A DNA stretch of 64,000 nucleotides from positions 1-64,000 of the forward strand of contig NZ_QTPO01000028.1 of the NCBI RefSeq assembly GCF_003853645.1. The letters are read 5' to 3'. Shown one piece after another: positions 27,538 to 35,601 of this stretch; within the stretch, counting starts at the first letter, position 1, and every line of letters begins with the position of its first letter. Under the pieces are notes generated by a model. That model did no database searches. It saw only the letters and a list, made by a program, of their open reading frames with translations, and was not told where the DNA came from. The DNA is from Burkholderia sp. Bp9143. Its GTDB lineage: Bacteria > Pseudomonadota > Gammaproteobacteria > Burkholderiales > Burkholderiaceae. The position numbers and the translations under genes were made by a program.

Positions 27538-28512
27538 TCATGCGGATGCGGATACCAGCGCGCAGAACGTCTCGAGATCGACGTTGCCGCCGCTGATCAC
27601 GATGCCGACGCGCTTGCCCTTCAGTTCGTCCTTCATGCGGCGCGCGGCCGCGAGCGACAGGCAGCCGGTCGGCTCGACGACAATCTTCATACGGGTTGCG
27701 AAGAAGCGCATGCAGTCGACCAGCTCGGCGTCGGTCGCGGTCAGGATGTCGTCGACGTCGCGCCGCAGGATCGGGAACGTCAGGTTGCCGAGGTGCTGCG
27801 TCTGCGCGCCGTCGGCGATCGTGCGCGGCGTGTCGATGTGGACGATCGACCCGGACCGGAACGATTGCTGGCCGTCGTTGCCGGCTTCCGGCTCGACGCC
27901 GTACAGCTTCGCGTGCGGCGACAGCGCGCGCGTCGCGAGCGCCGTGCCCGACAGCAGGCCGCCGCCGCCGAGCGGCGTGAACACCGCGTCGAGCGGCCCG
28001 ACCTCGTCGAACAGTTCCTTCGCCGCCGTGCCCTGGCCCGCGATCACGTCCGCGTGGTCGTACGGCGGAACCAGCGTGAGCCCGTGCTTTTCCGCGAGTT
28101 CGCGGCCGATCTGCTCGCGGTCCTCGGTATAGCGGTCATACGTCACGACATTGCCGCCGTAGCCGCGCGTCGCGGCCATCTTCGCGGCCGGCGCGTCCTG
28201 CGGCATCACGATCGTCGCCGGGATGCCGAGGATGCGCGCCGACAGCGCGATCGCCTGCGCATGGTTGCCGGACGAGAACGCGACGACGCCGTTGCGGCGC
28301 TGCGTCGCGTCGAAGCGCGACAGCGCGTTGAACGCGCCGCGGAACTTGAACGCGCCCATGCGCTGCAGGTTCTCGCACTTGAAGAACACCTGCGCGCCGA
28401 GCGCTTCGTCGATCGTCCGCGACGTCATCACGGGCGTGCGGTGCGCGTGGCCTTCGAGCCGTGCCGCGGCGGCCGCGACGTCGTCGTAGGTGGGGAGGGT
28501 CGGAGTGGTCAT
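27538..28512 (-). CDS. PLP-dependent threonine/serine (or hydroxyaspartate) dehydratase
   Basis: A 324-residue fold-type II enzyme lacking the regulatory ACT domain, so of the catabolic/serine-racemase type. Lys56 in GAFKFRGA binds PLP, SSGNH (80-84) holds the substrate carboxylate, and GGGG (182-185) holds the phosphate. It is expected to deaminate L-threonine to 2-oxobutyrate or L-serine to pyruvate; threo-3-hydroxyaspartate ammonia-lyase is a close alternative. An in-frame TTG upstream (28539) has no ribosome-binding site. It is the last gene of an operon with a PAS regulator and a YbaK deacylase. Confidence 0.85.
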   Translation of the reverse strand: MTTPTLPTYDDVAAAAARLEGHAHRTPVMTSRTIDEALGAQVFFKCENLQRMGAFKFRGAFNALSRFDATQRRNGVVAFSSGNHAQAIALSARILGIPATIVMPQDAPAAKMAATRGYGGNVVTYDRYTEDREQIGRELAEKHGLTLVPPYDHADVIAGQGTAAKELFDEVGPLDAVFTPLGGGGLLSGTALATRALSPHAKLYGVEPEAGNDGQQSFRSGSIVHIDTPRTIADGAQTQHLGNLTFPILRRDVDDILTATDAELVDCMRFFATRMKIVVEPTGCLSLAAARRMKDELKGKRVGIVISGGNVDLETFCALVSASA

Positions 28513-28582
28513 GAGTCGCTCGTCGGAAGAGTCAGTCAACAGGTCGGCGGGGCGCGCCAGCTGCGCGCGTCCGCCTCACGCA

Positions 28583-29221
28583 TCATTTCGCATCGTTGTA
28601 TACAGTGGCGCGCGACACGCCGAGGTGCTGCGACACGATTTCCATCGCGCGGCGCACCTCCAGGAAGCCGTCCGCCTTCAGCATCTGCATCAGTTCGCGG
28701 CGCTGGTCGGTCTTCAGCTCGCGCGGCGTGGTCGCGAGGCGCGTCGCGAATGCGTCGATGCGCTGCCGGATCGCGTCCGCGCCGGCCGGGTCGAGCGTTT
28801 CGGCGACCGGCGCGCCTTCGGTGCTGCAGAACTGGTTCAGCATCCCCTGGAAGCCGCGGAACAGCGTGACGTCCGCGTTCAGGCACAGCGCGGCCACGTA
28901 GCGGCCGCTCGAATCCTTGATGCCGATCGACGTGCTTTTCGCGGTGCGGCCGTCGGCGAAGCGGTTCGCGTAGTTCGCGAGCACCTGCGGGAAGTCGTCG
29001 TCCTCGATGCGGGCGAGCCCGAGTTCGGTCGCCGGATCGCCGATCGCGCGGCCCGACAGGTTGTTGTGGATCGCGAGGATCGCGTGCTCCGGCGTACGCA
29101 GGTCGTGCACGACGACCTCGGTGAACGGCGCGAACATCGCGCCGAGCCCTTCGGCGATGCGCAGCACCTGCTCGATCAGCGACGCCTGTTCCGGCTGCGG
29201 CTTGTGGCGGGGCGTGGTCAT
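28583..29221 (-). CDS. YheO/DauR-like PAS-HTH transcriptional regulator
   Basis: A 212-residue regulator: an N-terminal YheO-like PAS domain (about 15-125, with FTEVVVHDL and TAKSTSIGIKD) and a C-terminal helix-turn-helix (about 165-212, with AMEIVSQHLGVSRATVYNDAK). Relatives such as DauR control D-amino-acid catabolism. Its ATG overlaps the stop of the upstream YbaK gene by ATGA, and the dehydratase follows 70 bases later, so it probably regulates its own operon in response to an amino acid. Confidence 0.9.
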   Translation of the reverse strand: MTTPRHKPQPEQASLIEQVLRIAEGLGAMFAPFTEVVVHDLRTPEHAILAIHNNLSGRAIGDPATELGLARIEDDDFPQVLANYANRFADGRTAKSTSIGIKDSSGRYVAALCLNADVTLFRGFQGMLNQFCSTEGAPVAETLDPAGADAIRQRIDAFATRLATTPRELKTDQRRELMQMLKADGFLEVRRAMEIVSQHLGVSRATVYNDAK

Positions 29222-29739
29222 GCGCTGGCCTGGAGCGCGGGCGCGTCGGTCGTTGCCGGCCGCGTGATGTCGGCCAGCAGCGGGCGGGCGATCCGCACGT
29301 AGTCGGACGCGTCGAGCACGACCGAGCGGTCGAGGCGGCCCGCGTTGAATGCGATTTCGTCGTTGAGCTCGATCAGCGCGGGATCGACGACGAGCGTCAC
29401 GTTCGCGTCGAACACGAACGGCGGCACGGCACCCATCACGCAGCGCGTGACCGTGCCGGCGAGTTCGGGCGGCGCGAGCGTCGCCTTGCGGCGGCCGAGC
29501 GCGTCGGCGACCTTGCGGAAATCGATCTTCAGGTGACCGGGGATCACCGCGAGCGCGGTGGCGTCGCCGCCGTCCTTGAACGTGCAGAGCATCGCCTTCG
29601 CGCCCTGTTCGGGACGCGTGCCGCGAATCGCGGCGATCACGTCGGACTTGCCTTCGGCCGGGTGATCCAGCACGCGGAACCGCGCGCCGGAAGTATTCAG
29701 CAGTTCGCACAGCGCGTCGAAAACGGGGTAGTCGCTCAT
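29218..29739 (-). CDS. YbaK/EbsC-type aminoacyl-tRNA deacylase
   Basis: A 173-residue protein of the YbaK/ProX editing-domain superfamily. Visible family features are the VLDHPAEGKSDVIAAIRGT region, the conserved lysine in GAKAMLCTFKDG, and GTVTRCVMGAVPPFVF. Relatives hydrolyse mischarged tRNA such as Cys-, Ala- or Thr-tRNA species. The start ATG is 29739. It heads an operon with a PAS regulator and a threonine/serine dehydratase, suggesting a link between free amino acid removal and tRNA quality control. Confidence 0.85.
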   Translation of the reverse strand: MSDYPVFDALCELLNTSGARFRVLDHPAEGKSDVIAAIRGTRPEQGAKAMLCTFKDGGDATALAVIPGHLKIDFRKVADALGRRKATLAPPELAGTVTRCVMGAVPPFVFDANVTLVVDPALIELNDEIAFNAGRLDRSVVLDASDYVRIARPLLADITRPATTDAPALQASA

Positions 29740-29825
29740 GTCGATCCGGGCAGGAGGGGGCGCATCGCGGTACGCGGGGACGGCGCCTGTCGGTTCGCCG
29801 TCGATGGATTGTCCAAGTATAGACG

Positions 29826-29847
29826 TTTTGTCATGCGCATGGCAAAA
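29826..29847. promoter_or_regulatory. 22-bp inverted repeat upstream of the YbaK operon
   Basis: TTTTGTCATGC followed by GCATGGCAAAA; 10 of 11 positions pair. It lies 87 bases upstream of the YbaK start and is a good candidate operator for the operon's own PAS-HTH regulator. Nearby are TTTCA-N5-TGAAA (29905-29919) and a GAAAG-GGC-CTTTC repeat (29895-29907). Confidence 0.5.
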
Positions 29848-29962
29848 GCCCGAGGCGTGGATGGATCGCCGTGCGTGTCCGCCCACCAACTGCCGAAAGG
29901 GCCTTTCATATCGTGAAATGGCCGTCGAATTCCCGCCGCGTCGCCTTCCCGCCGCTTGAAAA

Positions 29963-29985
29963 CCTGTTTTGCATCGCAAAACGGG
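29963..29985. promoter_or_regulatory. Palindrome in the aceA promoter region
   Basis: Core GTTTTGC-ATC-GCAAAAC (29966-29982) with two further paired bases on each side. It lies in the AT-rich 416-base spacer upstream of aceA, about 170 bases before the start. TTTGC/GCAAA half-sites resemble those of short-chain acyl-CoA-sensing ScfR/RamB regulators that control glyoxylate-shunt genes. A second AT-rich palindrome CTTATATAAG is at about 30029-30038. Confidence 0.45.
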
Positions 29986-30155
29986 CTGCTTATCTCATTG
30001 AAAAACAAGAGAAATTTATATCTTATGTCTTATATAAGAGTTGTTCGGCGGTGCGTCGCGCGGCGTTACTATTGAGTCCATGCAGTTCGCTTCGTCACAC
30101 GGAGCGGGCACGCTGAACCCTTTACTCAAATGCGCTTCGTTCCCAGGAGATTGAC

Positions 30156-31739
30156 ATGTCCCAATATCAAGACGACATCAAGGCAGTGGCTGGCTTGAAG
30201 GAAAACCACGGCAGCGCGTGGAACGCCATCAGCCCCGAGTATGCCGCTCGCATGCGTGCCCAGAACAAGTTCAAGACGGGCCTGGACATCGCGAAGTACA
30301 CCGCGAAGATCATGCGCGCCGACATGGCCGCGTACGATGCCGACCCGGCCAAGTACACGCAGTCGCTGGGTTGCTGGCACGGCTTCATCGGCCAGCAGAA
30401 GATGATCTCCATCAAGAAGCACTTCAACAGCACCGAGCGCCGCTACCTGTACCTGTCGGGCTGGATGGTCGCCGCGCTGCGCTCGGAGTTCGGCCCGCTG
30501 CCGGACCAGTCGATGCACGAAAAGACCTCGGTCAGCGCGCTGATCCGCGAGCTGTACACGTTCCTGCGCCAGGCCGACGCACGTGAACTGGGCGGCCTGT
30601 TCCGCGAACTGGACGCCACCAAGGACGCTGCTGCCAAGGCTGCCATCCAGCAAAAGATCGACAACCACGTGACGCACGTCGTGCCGATCATCGCCGACAT
30701 CGACGCCGGTTTCGGCAACGCGGAAGCGACGTACCTGCTGGCCAAGCAGTTCATCGAAGCGGGCGCATGCTGCATCCAGATCGAGAACCAGGTGTCCGAC
30801 GAGAAGCAGTGCGGCCACCAGGACGGCAAGGTCACCGTGCCGCACGAGGACTTCCTCGCGAAGATCCGCGCGATCCGCTACGCGTTCCTGGAACTGGGCG
30901 TGGACGACGGCATCATCGTCGCCCGTACCGACTCGCTCGGCGCCGGCCTGACCAAGCAGATCGCCGTGACGAACGCGCCGGGCGACCTGGGCGACCAGTA
31001 CAACGCGTTCCTCGACTGCGAGGAACTGTCGGCCGACCAGCTGGGCAACGGTGACGTCATCATCAAGCGCGACGGCAAGCTGCTGCGTCCGAAGCGCCTG
31101 CCGAGCAACCTGTTCCAGTTCCGCGCCGGCACGGGCGAAGCACGTTGCGTGCTCGATTGCATCACGTCGCTGCAGAACGGCGCCGACCTGCTGTGGATCG
31201 AAACCGAAAAGCCGCACATCGCGCAGATCGGCGGCATGGTCAGCGAAATCCGCAAGGTGATCCCGAACGCGAAGCTGGTGTACAACAACAGCCCGTCGTT
31301 CAACTGGACGCTGAACTTCCGTCAGCAGGCGTATGACGCGATGAAGGCAGCGGGCAAGGACGTGTCGGCATACGACCGGGCGCAGCTGATGAGCGTCGAG
31401 TACGACGAGACCGAACTGGCCAAGCTCGCGGACGAGAAGATCCGTACGTTCCAGGCCGATGCGTCGCGTGAGGCAGGCATCTTCCACCACCTGATCACGC
31501 TGCCGACGTACCACACGGCCGCGCTGTCGACCGACAACCTCGCGAAGGAATACTTCGGCGACCAGGGCATGCTCGGTTACGTGGCCGGCGTGCAGCGCAA
31601 GGAAATCCGTCAGGGCATCGCGTGCGTCAAGCACCAGAACATGTCCGGCTCGGATATCGGCGACGACCACAAGGAATACTTCAGCGGCGACGCAGCGCTG
31701 AAGGCGGCGGGCAAGGACAACACGATGAACCAGTTCTGA
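30156..31739 (+). CDS. aceA: Isocitrate lyase
   Basis: Cleaves isocitrate to glyoxylate and succinate, the entry step of the glyoxylate shunt. The protein has 527 residues, the long Pseudomonas/Burkholderia form. It has the signature KQCGH (217-221) containing the catalytic Cys219, and the metal-site DIDAGFG (181-187). The ATG follows CAGGAG. Codon bias is strong (C-ending codons, few rare codons), fitting high expression. A strong terminator follows. The glyoxylate shunt would be needed for the acetyl-CoA made by the catabolic genes on either side. Confidence 0.98.
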   Translation: MSQYQDDIKAVAGLKENHGSAWNAISPEYAARMRAQNKFKTGLDIAKYTAKIMRADMAAYDADPAKYTQSLGCWHGFIGQQKMISIKKHFNSTERRYLYLSGWMVAALRSEFGPLPDQSMHEKTSVSALIRELYTFLRQADARELGGLFRELDATKDAAAKAAIQQKIDNHVTHVVPIIADIDAGFGNAEATYLLAKQFIEAGACCIQIENQVSDEKQCGHQDGKVTVPHEDFLAKIRAIRYAFLELGVDDGIIVARTDSLGAGLTKQIAVTNAPGDLGDQYNAFLDCEELSADQLGNGDVIIKRDGKLLRPKRLPSNLFQFRAGTGEARCVLDCITSLQNGADLLWIETEKPHIAQIGGMVSEIRKVIPNAKLVYNNSPSFNWTLNFRQQAYDAMKAAGKDVSAYDRAQLMSVEYDETELAKLADEKIRTFQADASREAGIFHHLITLPTYHTAALSTDNLAKEYFGDQGMLGYVAGVQRKEIRQGIACVKHQNMSGSDIGDDHKEYFSGDAALKAAGKDNTMNQF

Positions 31740-31760
31740 GCGCCGTCGCAATCGAAGCAG

Positions 31761-31792
31761 AACGCCAACCCGTTACGGGTTGGCGTTTTTTT
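31761..31792 (+). terminator. Rho-independent terminator of aceA
   Basis: A perfect 12-bp stem AACGCCAACCCG / CGGGTTGGCGTT with a TTA loop (31761-31787), followed by a T-run to 31792. It lies 22 bases after the aceA stop. Confidence 0.95.
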
Positions 31793-31812
31793 ATCCACGC
31801 GATCGCCGCGCG

Positions 31813-32529
31813 TTATCCGCGCACCGCCTTCACGACGTACTGGCTCGTCGGCACCACGTCGATCTTGTCGAAATCGATGAAGCGTCCGCAGCTGTCCATC
31901 ATCTCCGCTACGTTGCGCTGGAATTTCTCCTCGTCGCCGACCGCATCGAAGAACGCGTGCGGATCGGTCATCGCCGCGGCCGGGAAGCATTCCTCGACGA
32001 TCGCGTCGTAGCCGGGCGCCGCATGCGTGAGCGCGCGCACGACCACGTTCTGCACGTACAGGAAATTGTCCTGCGTATCGATCGCGACGCGCGTGTGATG
32101 GCCGTGCCACACGTCGAGCCACGCTTCGTGCGTGAGGCGCGGCGGGCGCTTCAGGAACGCGAGCTGCGAGAAGCCGCTCGTGCGCTCGCCGGGCCGCGCC
32201 GGAAAGCGCGTGTTCGGAATCGGCTGCGACTCGGTGACGAGATACGCGGCCATGTGCGGCACGACCGCGCGCACCGCGTCGTCGAACGGCTGGCGGAACA
32301 TCGGGTTCGCGCTGTCGACCCACACCGCGACGATCCCGTCGATACCCGGGTGCGTGTTGGTCTGCTTCAGGCCGGCGGCCGGCGCGACATCGGCGTCGGC
32401 GACGTTCACCTGTACGCCGTGCGCGCCGAGTGACAGCAGCTTGTCGGCGAGCTGCGCGCGCACGTTGCGGCTCCACTGCTCGGGCGCGGCCTGCGCATCG
32501 CGCCACAACACGTAAATGACTTTCTCCAT
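31813..32529 (-). CDS. EthD domain protein
   Basis: A 238-residue protein with an N-terminal ferredoxin-like half (EKVIYVLWRDAQAAPEQW) and a C-terminal EthD-like half (FLKRPPRLTHEAWLDVWHGHHTRVA, with histidines typical of the family). EthD-type proteins act as small cyclases, decarboxylases or accessory proteins in degradation and polyketide pathways. It lies 51 bases downstream of a SnoaL-like gene and reads away from the divergent catabolic operon at 33.3 kb. Confidence 0.8.
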   Translation of the reverse strand: MEKVIYVLWRDAQAAPEQWSRNVRAQLADKLLSLGAHGVQVNVADADVAPAAGLKQTNTHPGIDGIVAVWVDSANPMFRQPFDDAVRAVVPHMAAYLVTESQPIPNTRFPARPGERTSGFSQLAFLKRPPRLTHEAWLDVWHGHHTRVAIDTQDNFLYVQNVVVRALTHAAPGYDAIVEECFPAAAMTDPHAFFDAVGDEEKFQRNVAEMMDSCGRFIDFDKIDVVPTSQYVVKAVRG

Positions 32530-32580
32530 TGCTTTGGCTCCAGGGGGGAATGACGGGATCGGCGGCGCTGCCGCCGGGTT

Positions 32581-33111
32581 TCAGGAAGCACTGACGGCCG
32601 AATCGTTCGAGTCGGTGGAATGGGCCGCGTCGTGCGCGCCCGGTGCGAAGCGGTTCGCGGTCAGCGTGAACGACGGCGGAATCGGCGACGTGACGGTTTC
32701 GAACAGCCGCTCGTGGCGCGTCGCTTGAATGCGCCACATGCCGTCGCGCTTCACGTACTGGTCGTCGTAGAACGCGGTGCCATGCACCAGGTAGTTATCC
32801 TCAAGATTGATCGCGTGATCCTCGAGAAACCACACGCCGCATGCGTGATCGGCGGACACCAGCGTGAGCTCGGGGTGATGGCCGTGATGCATCGTCAGGA
32901 AGGTCGGCTTGCCGATCTGCGCGCGCAGGCTCGACACGAACGCGTCGCGGTCGTCGTACGCATGGCGGCCGCCTTGCAGCCGCACTTCGCAGTCCTCGGT
33001 CAGGCATTGTTCGAGCAGCGACCAGTCGTGCGTGTCGATCGCGCGGAAATACCGGTACTTCAGCTGGCGGATCTGTTCGTACTCGTAGAGCGTGCGGGTC
33101 GTTTCGTCCAT
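32581..33111 (-). CDS. SnoaL-like (NTF2-fold) protein
   Basis: A 176-residue cone-shaped NTF2-fold protein of the SnoaL_4 type. The catalytic dyad positions used in relatives such as LinA dehydrochlorinase and scytalone dehydratase appear as Asp in AIDTHDW (about 26) and His in MHHGHHP (about 75). A ring-hydroxylating dioxygenase beta-subunit-like role is possible but no alpha subunit is nearby. First gene of a minus-strand operon with the EthD protein; its promoter carries the shared element at 33137-33174. Confidence 0.8.
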   Translation of the reverse strand: MDETTRTLYEYEQIRQLKYRYFRAIDTHDWSLLEQCLTEDCEVRLQGGRHAYDDRDAFVSSLRAQIGKPTFLTMHHGHHPELTLVSADHACGVWFLEDHAINLEDNYLVHGTAFYDDQYVKRDGMWRIQATRHERLFETVTSPIPPSFTLTANRFAPGAHDAAHSTDSNDSAVSAS

Positions 33112-33136
33112 CGCCGTATCTCGTGGTGGTGTCGTT

Positions 33137-33174
33137 CGATGGTAGGAACGAAGCCACCTGCGTCACATCGTCTG
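33137..33174 (-). promoter_or_regulatory. Promoter-like element shared with the 8.7-kb SDR gene
   Basis: On the minus strand: CAGAC, 16 bases, CTTCGTTCCTACCATCG, ending 25 bases before the SnoaL start. It matches the layout at 8683-8719. A local inverted repeat TCGTTC / GAACGA (33132-33151) overlaps it, and GTTCG-GA-CGAAC lies at 33174-33185. Confidence 0.45.
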
Positions 33175-33320
33175 TTCGGACGAACGCCGCGACGGCCGCG
33201 TTCACCTCCGCCGATACGGACCGTCGGGTTCATCCAAACAGGTGATGGCCGGCATCTCGTGCGCCTGTAACGTGGCGTCGACGCGGCTTCGATCCGCGCA
33301 CACGAGATCAAGGAGACGGC

Positions 33321-33821
33321 ATGACCCCGATCGAACGAATGGAAGTGCGTGTACGCAGGCTCGAGGACGCCGACGCGATCCGCCGCCTGAAGGCCCGCTA
33401 CTTCACGTGCTGCGACCGGAAGGATCCGCAAGGGATGCGCGACTGCTTCGCGTCCGGCACCGTGCACATCGACTACGGCCGGATCGGCACGTTCGACCAG
33501 CGCGACGCGCTCGTCGACGTGTTCGAGCGGCTCGGCTGCCACCCGCACATCGTCGAGATGCACCACGGTGTGAATCCCGACATCACCGTGCTCGACGACA
33601 TGCATGCGCGCGGCACGTGGGGCCTGCATTACCAGATGCTCGACACCAACGCACGCACGCTCACGCAGCTCGGCGCGACCTACGACGACGAATACCGGAA
33701 GGTCGACGGCGAATGGAAGATCGCGGCCACGCGCTGCGTCGTCACGTCGACGCTGTCCGCGCGCTACGACGGCGATGCGCCGGGCGTGCTGTTCGCCGGC
33801 GCGCAGCCGCCTGCCGCGTGA
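33321..33821 (+). CDS. SnoaL-like (NTF2-fold) protein
   Basis: A 166-residue SnoaL_4-type protein. As in the divergent paralogue, an Asp in CCDRKDP (about 36) and a His in EMHHGVNP (about 80) occupy the catalytic-dyad positions, so an enzymatic role (dehydratase, isomerase or dehydrohalogenase) is plausible. AAGGAGACGGC precedes the ATG. It heads a plus-strand operon of three SDRs and is divergent from the other SnoaL/EthD operon. Confidence 0.8.
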   Translation: MTPIERMEVRVRRLEDADAIRRLKARYFTCCDRKDPQGMRDCFASGTVHIDYGRIGTFDQRDALVDVFERLGCHPHIVEMHHGVNPDITVLDDMHARGTWGLHYQMLDTNARTLTQLGATYDDEYRKVDGEWKIAATRCVVTSTLSARYDGDAPGVLFAGAQPPAA

Positions 33822-33872
33822 CGACGCGCACCACCCGCGTCGGTTGACAACAATTCCCAGGAGACAACGAAC

Positions 33873-34739
33873 ATGACACAGAACCATGAGGCGCCGGTCG
33901 CCGTCGTGACGGGCGCGTCGCGCGGCGCGGGCAAGGGCATCGCGCGCGCGCTCGGCGCGGCCGGCATGACCGTTTACGTGACGGGCCGCTCGCAGAACGA
34001 AGGCGACGCGCCGCTGCCCGGCACGATCCACGAGACCGCGCGCGAGATCGACGCGCTCGGCGGGCGCGGGATCGCCGTTGCATGCGACCACGCGGACGAC
34101 GCACAGGTGAAGGCGCTGTTCGAGCGCGTCGAGCGTGAAAGCGGGCGGCTCGACATCCTCGTCAACAACGCGACCTACCTGCACGACCAGCTGATCCTGC
34201 CGGGTCCGTTCTGGGAGAAGTCGCTCGACCTCGTGAACATCCTCGATGTCGGGCTGCGTTCGGCGTACGTCGCGAGCTGGCATGCGGCGCCGCTGATGGC
34301 GAAGCGCCGCAGCGGGTTGATCGCGTTCACGTCGTCGTTCGGCGCGAGCTGCTACATGCACGGCGCCGCGTACGGCGCGCAGAAGTCCGGCGTCGACAAG
34401 TTCGCGAAGGACATGGCCGTCGACCTGAAGCCGTTCGACGTCGCGGCCGTGTCGATCTGGATGGGCCCGCTGCGCACCGAGCGCACGACACGCGTGTGGG
34501 ACGAGCATCCGGATCTCTACAAGGAGTTCTCGCTCGTCGCCGAAAGCCCGGAATTCACCGGTCGCGTGATTCATGCGATCCACGCCGATCCGCAGCGCAT
34601 GGCGTTGTCGGGCCAGGTGCTGGTCGGCGCGGAAGCCGCGCTGCGGTACGGCATCGCGGATCTCGACGGCAAGCAGCCGCCGTCGTATCGCGAACTGCTG
34701 GGCGGGCCCGTGCAGGCTCATCCGGCGATCGTCGCCTAA
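33873..34739 (+). CDS. SDR family oxidoreductase (DHRS1-like)
   Basis: A 288-residue SDR with TGASRGAG (13-20; Ala in place of Ile in the usual GxG), VNNAT instead of NNAG, and an intact catalytic Ser-Tyr-Lys (FTSSFGAS...AAYGAQK). The longer C-terminus and RSQNEGD after strand 2 resemble the DHRS1-like group, and Arg39 there favours NADP(H). It lies 51 bases after the SnoaL gene and 9 bases before the next SDR. Confidence 0.9.
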   Translation: MTQNHEAPVAVVTGASRGAGKGIARALGAAGMTVYVTGRSQNEGDAPLPGTIHETAREIDALGGRGIAVACDHADDAQVKALFERVERESGRLDILVNNATYLHDQLILPGPFWEKSLDLVNILDVGLRSAYVASWHAAPLMAKRRSGLIAFTSSFGASCYMHGAAYGAQKSGVDKFAKDMAVDLKPFDVAAVSIWMGPLRTERTTRVWDEHPDLYKEFSLVAESPEFTGRVIHAIHADPQRMALSGQVLVGAEAALRYGIADLDGKQPPSYRELLGGPVQAHPAIVA

Positions 34740-34748
34740 GGAGCGCGC

Positions 34749-35504
34749 ATGGGCATCCTCGAAGGCAAGGTGGCGCTCGTGACGGGCGCGGGGCAGGGCG
34801 TCGGGCAAGGTGTCGCGCACGCGCTCGCGGCCGAAGGCGCGCAGGTGGCCGTGGTCGGCCGCACGCGCGACAAGCTGGTCGCGACCTGCGATGCGATCCG
34901 CGCACGCGGCGGCGTGGCGGAGCCGTTCGTGTGCGACGTGATGGACGCCGCGCAGATCGCGCAGTGCGTCGATGCGGTCGTCGAGCGCTTTCGCGGCGTG
35001 CAGATCCTGATCAACAACGCGCAGGTCGTGCCGCTCGGCCGCCTGCTCGACGTGACCGACGCGGATTTTCTCGCGGGCCTCGAGTCGGGGCCGATCGCGA
35101 CGCTGCGCATGATGCGCGCGTGCCATCCGCACCTGAAGGGCGACGGCGTGATCGTCAATTTCGCGTCGTCGGCCGCGGTGCGCTGGGACACGTCGGGCTA
35201 TGGCGCCTATGCGGCGACCAAGGAAGCGATTCGCGCGCTCACGCGTGCGGCGGCATGCGAATGGGGCGCCGACGGCATCCGCGTGAACGCGGTCGCGCCG
35301 CATGCGCTGTCGCCGGGGCTGAAGGGCTGGGTCGACGCGAACCCGGACGAAGCCGCCGCGTTCTTCCGCACGATCCCGCTCGGCCGCGTCGGCGACTGCG
35401 AGCAGGACATCGGGCGCGCGATCGTGTTTCTCGCGAGCCGCGATGCCGCGTACCTGACGGGCGCGACGTTGCCGCTCGACGGCGGGCAGGCGTATTGGGG
35501 CTGA
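34749..35504 (+). CDS. SDR family oxidoreductase
   Basis: A 251-residue classical SDR with TGAGQGVG, INNAQ (variant of NNAG), catalytic SSAAVRW...YAATK with normal spacing, and the C-terminal motif YLTGATLPLDGG. AAGGAGCGCGC overlaps the preceding stop, indicating tight coupling. Arg residues after strand 2 (VGRTRDK) suggest NADP(H). Confidence 0.92.
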   Translation: MGILEGKVALVTGAGQGVGQGVAHALAAEGAQVAVVGRTRDKLVATCDAIRARGGVAEPFVCDVMDAAQIAQCVDAVVERFRGVQILINNAQVVPLGRLLDVTDADFLAGLESGPIATLRMMRACHPHLKGDGVIVNFASSAAVRWDTSGYGAYAATKEAIRALTRAAACEWGADGIRVNAVAPHALSPGLKGWVDANPDEAAAFFRTIPLGRVGDCEQDIGRAIVFLASRDAAYLTGATLPLDGGQAYWG

Positions 35505-35601
35505 CGGTGAACGCGGCGCCAAGCAAGGGTCGGCACGGACGCGCGGGTCAGCGCGTCGCGGCCGGCGAACCGGAATCGGAAAGCATCGAAGAGAGAACGA
35601 C

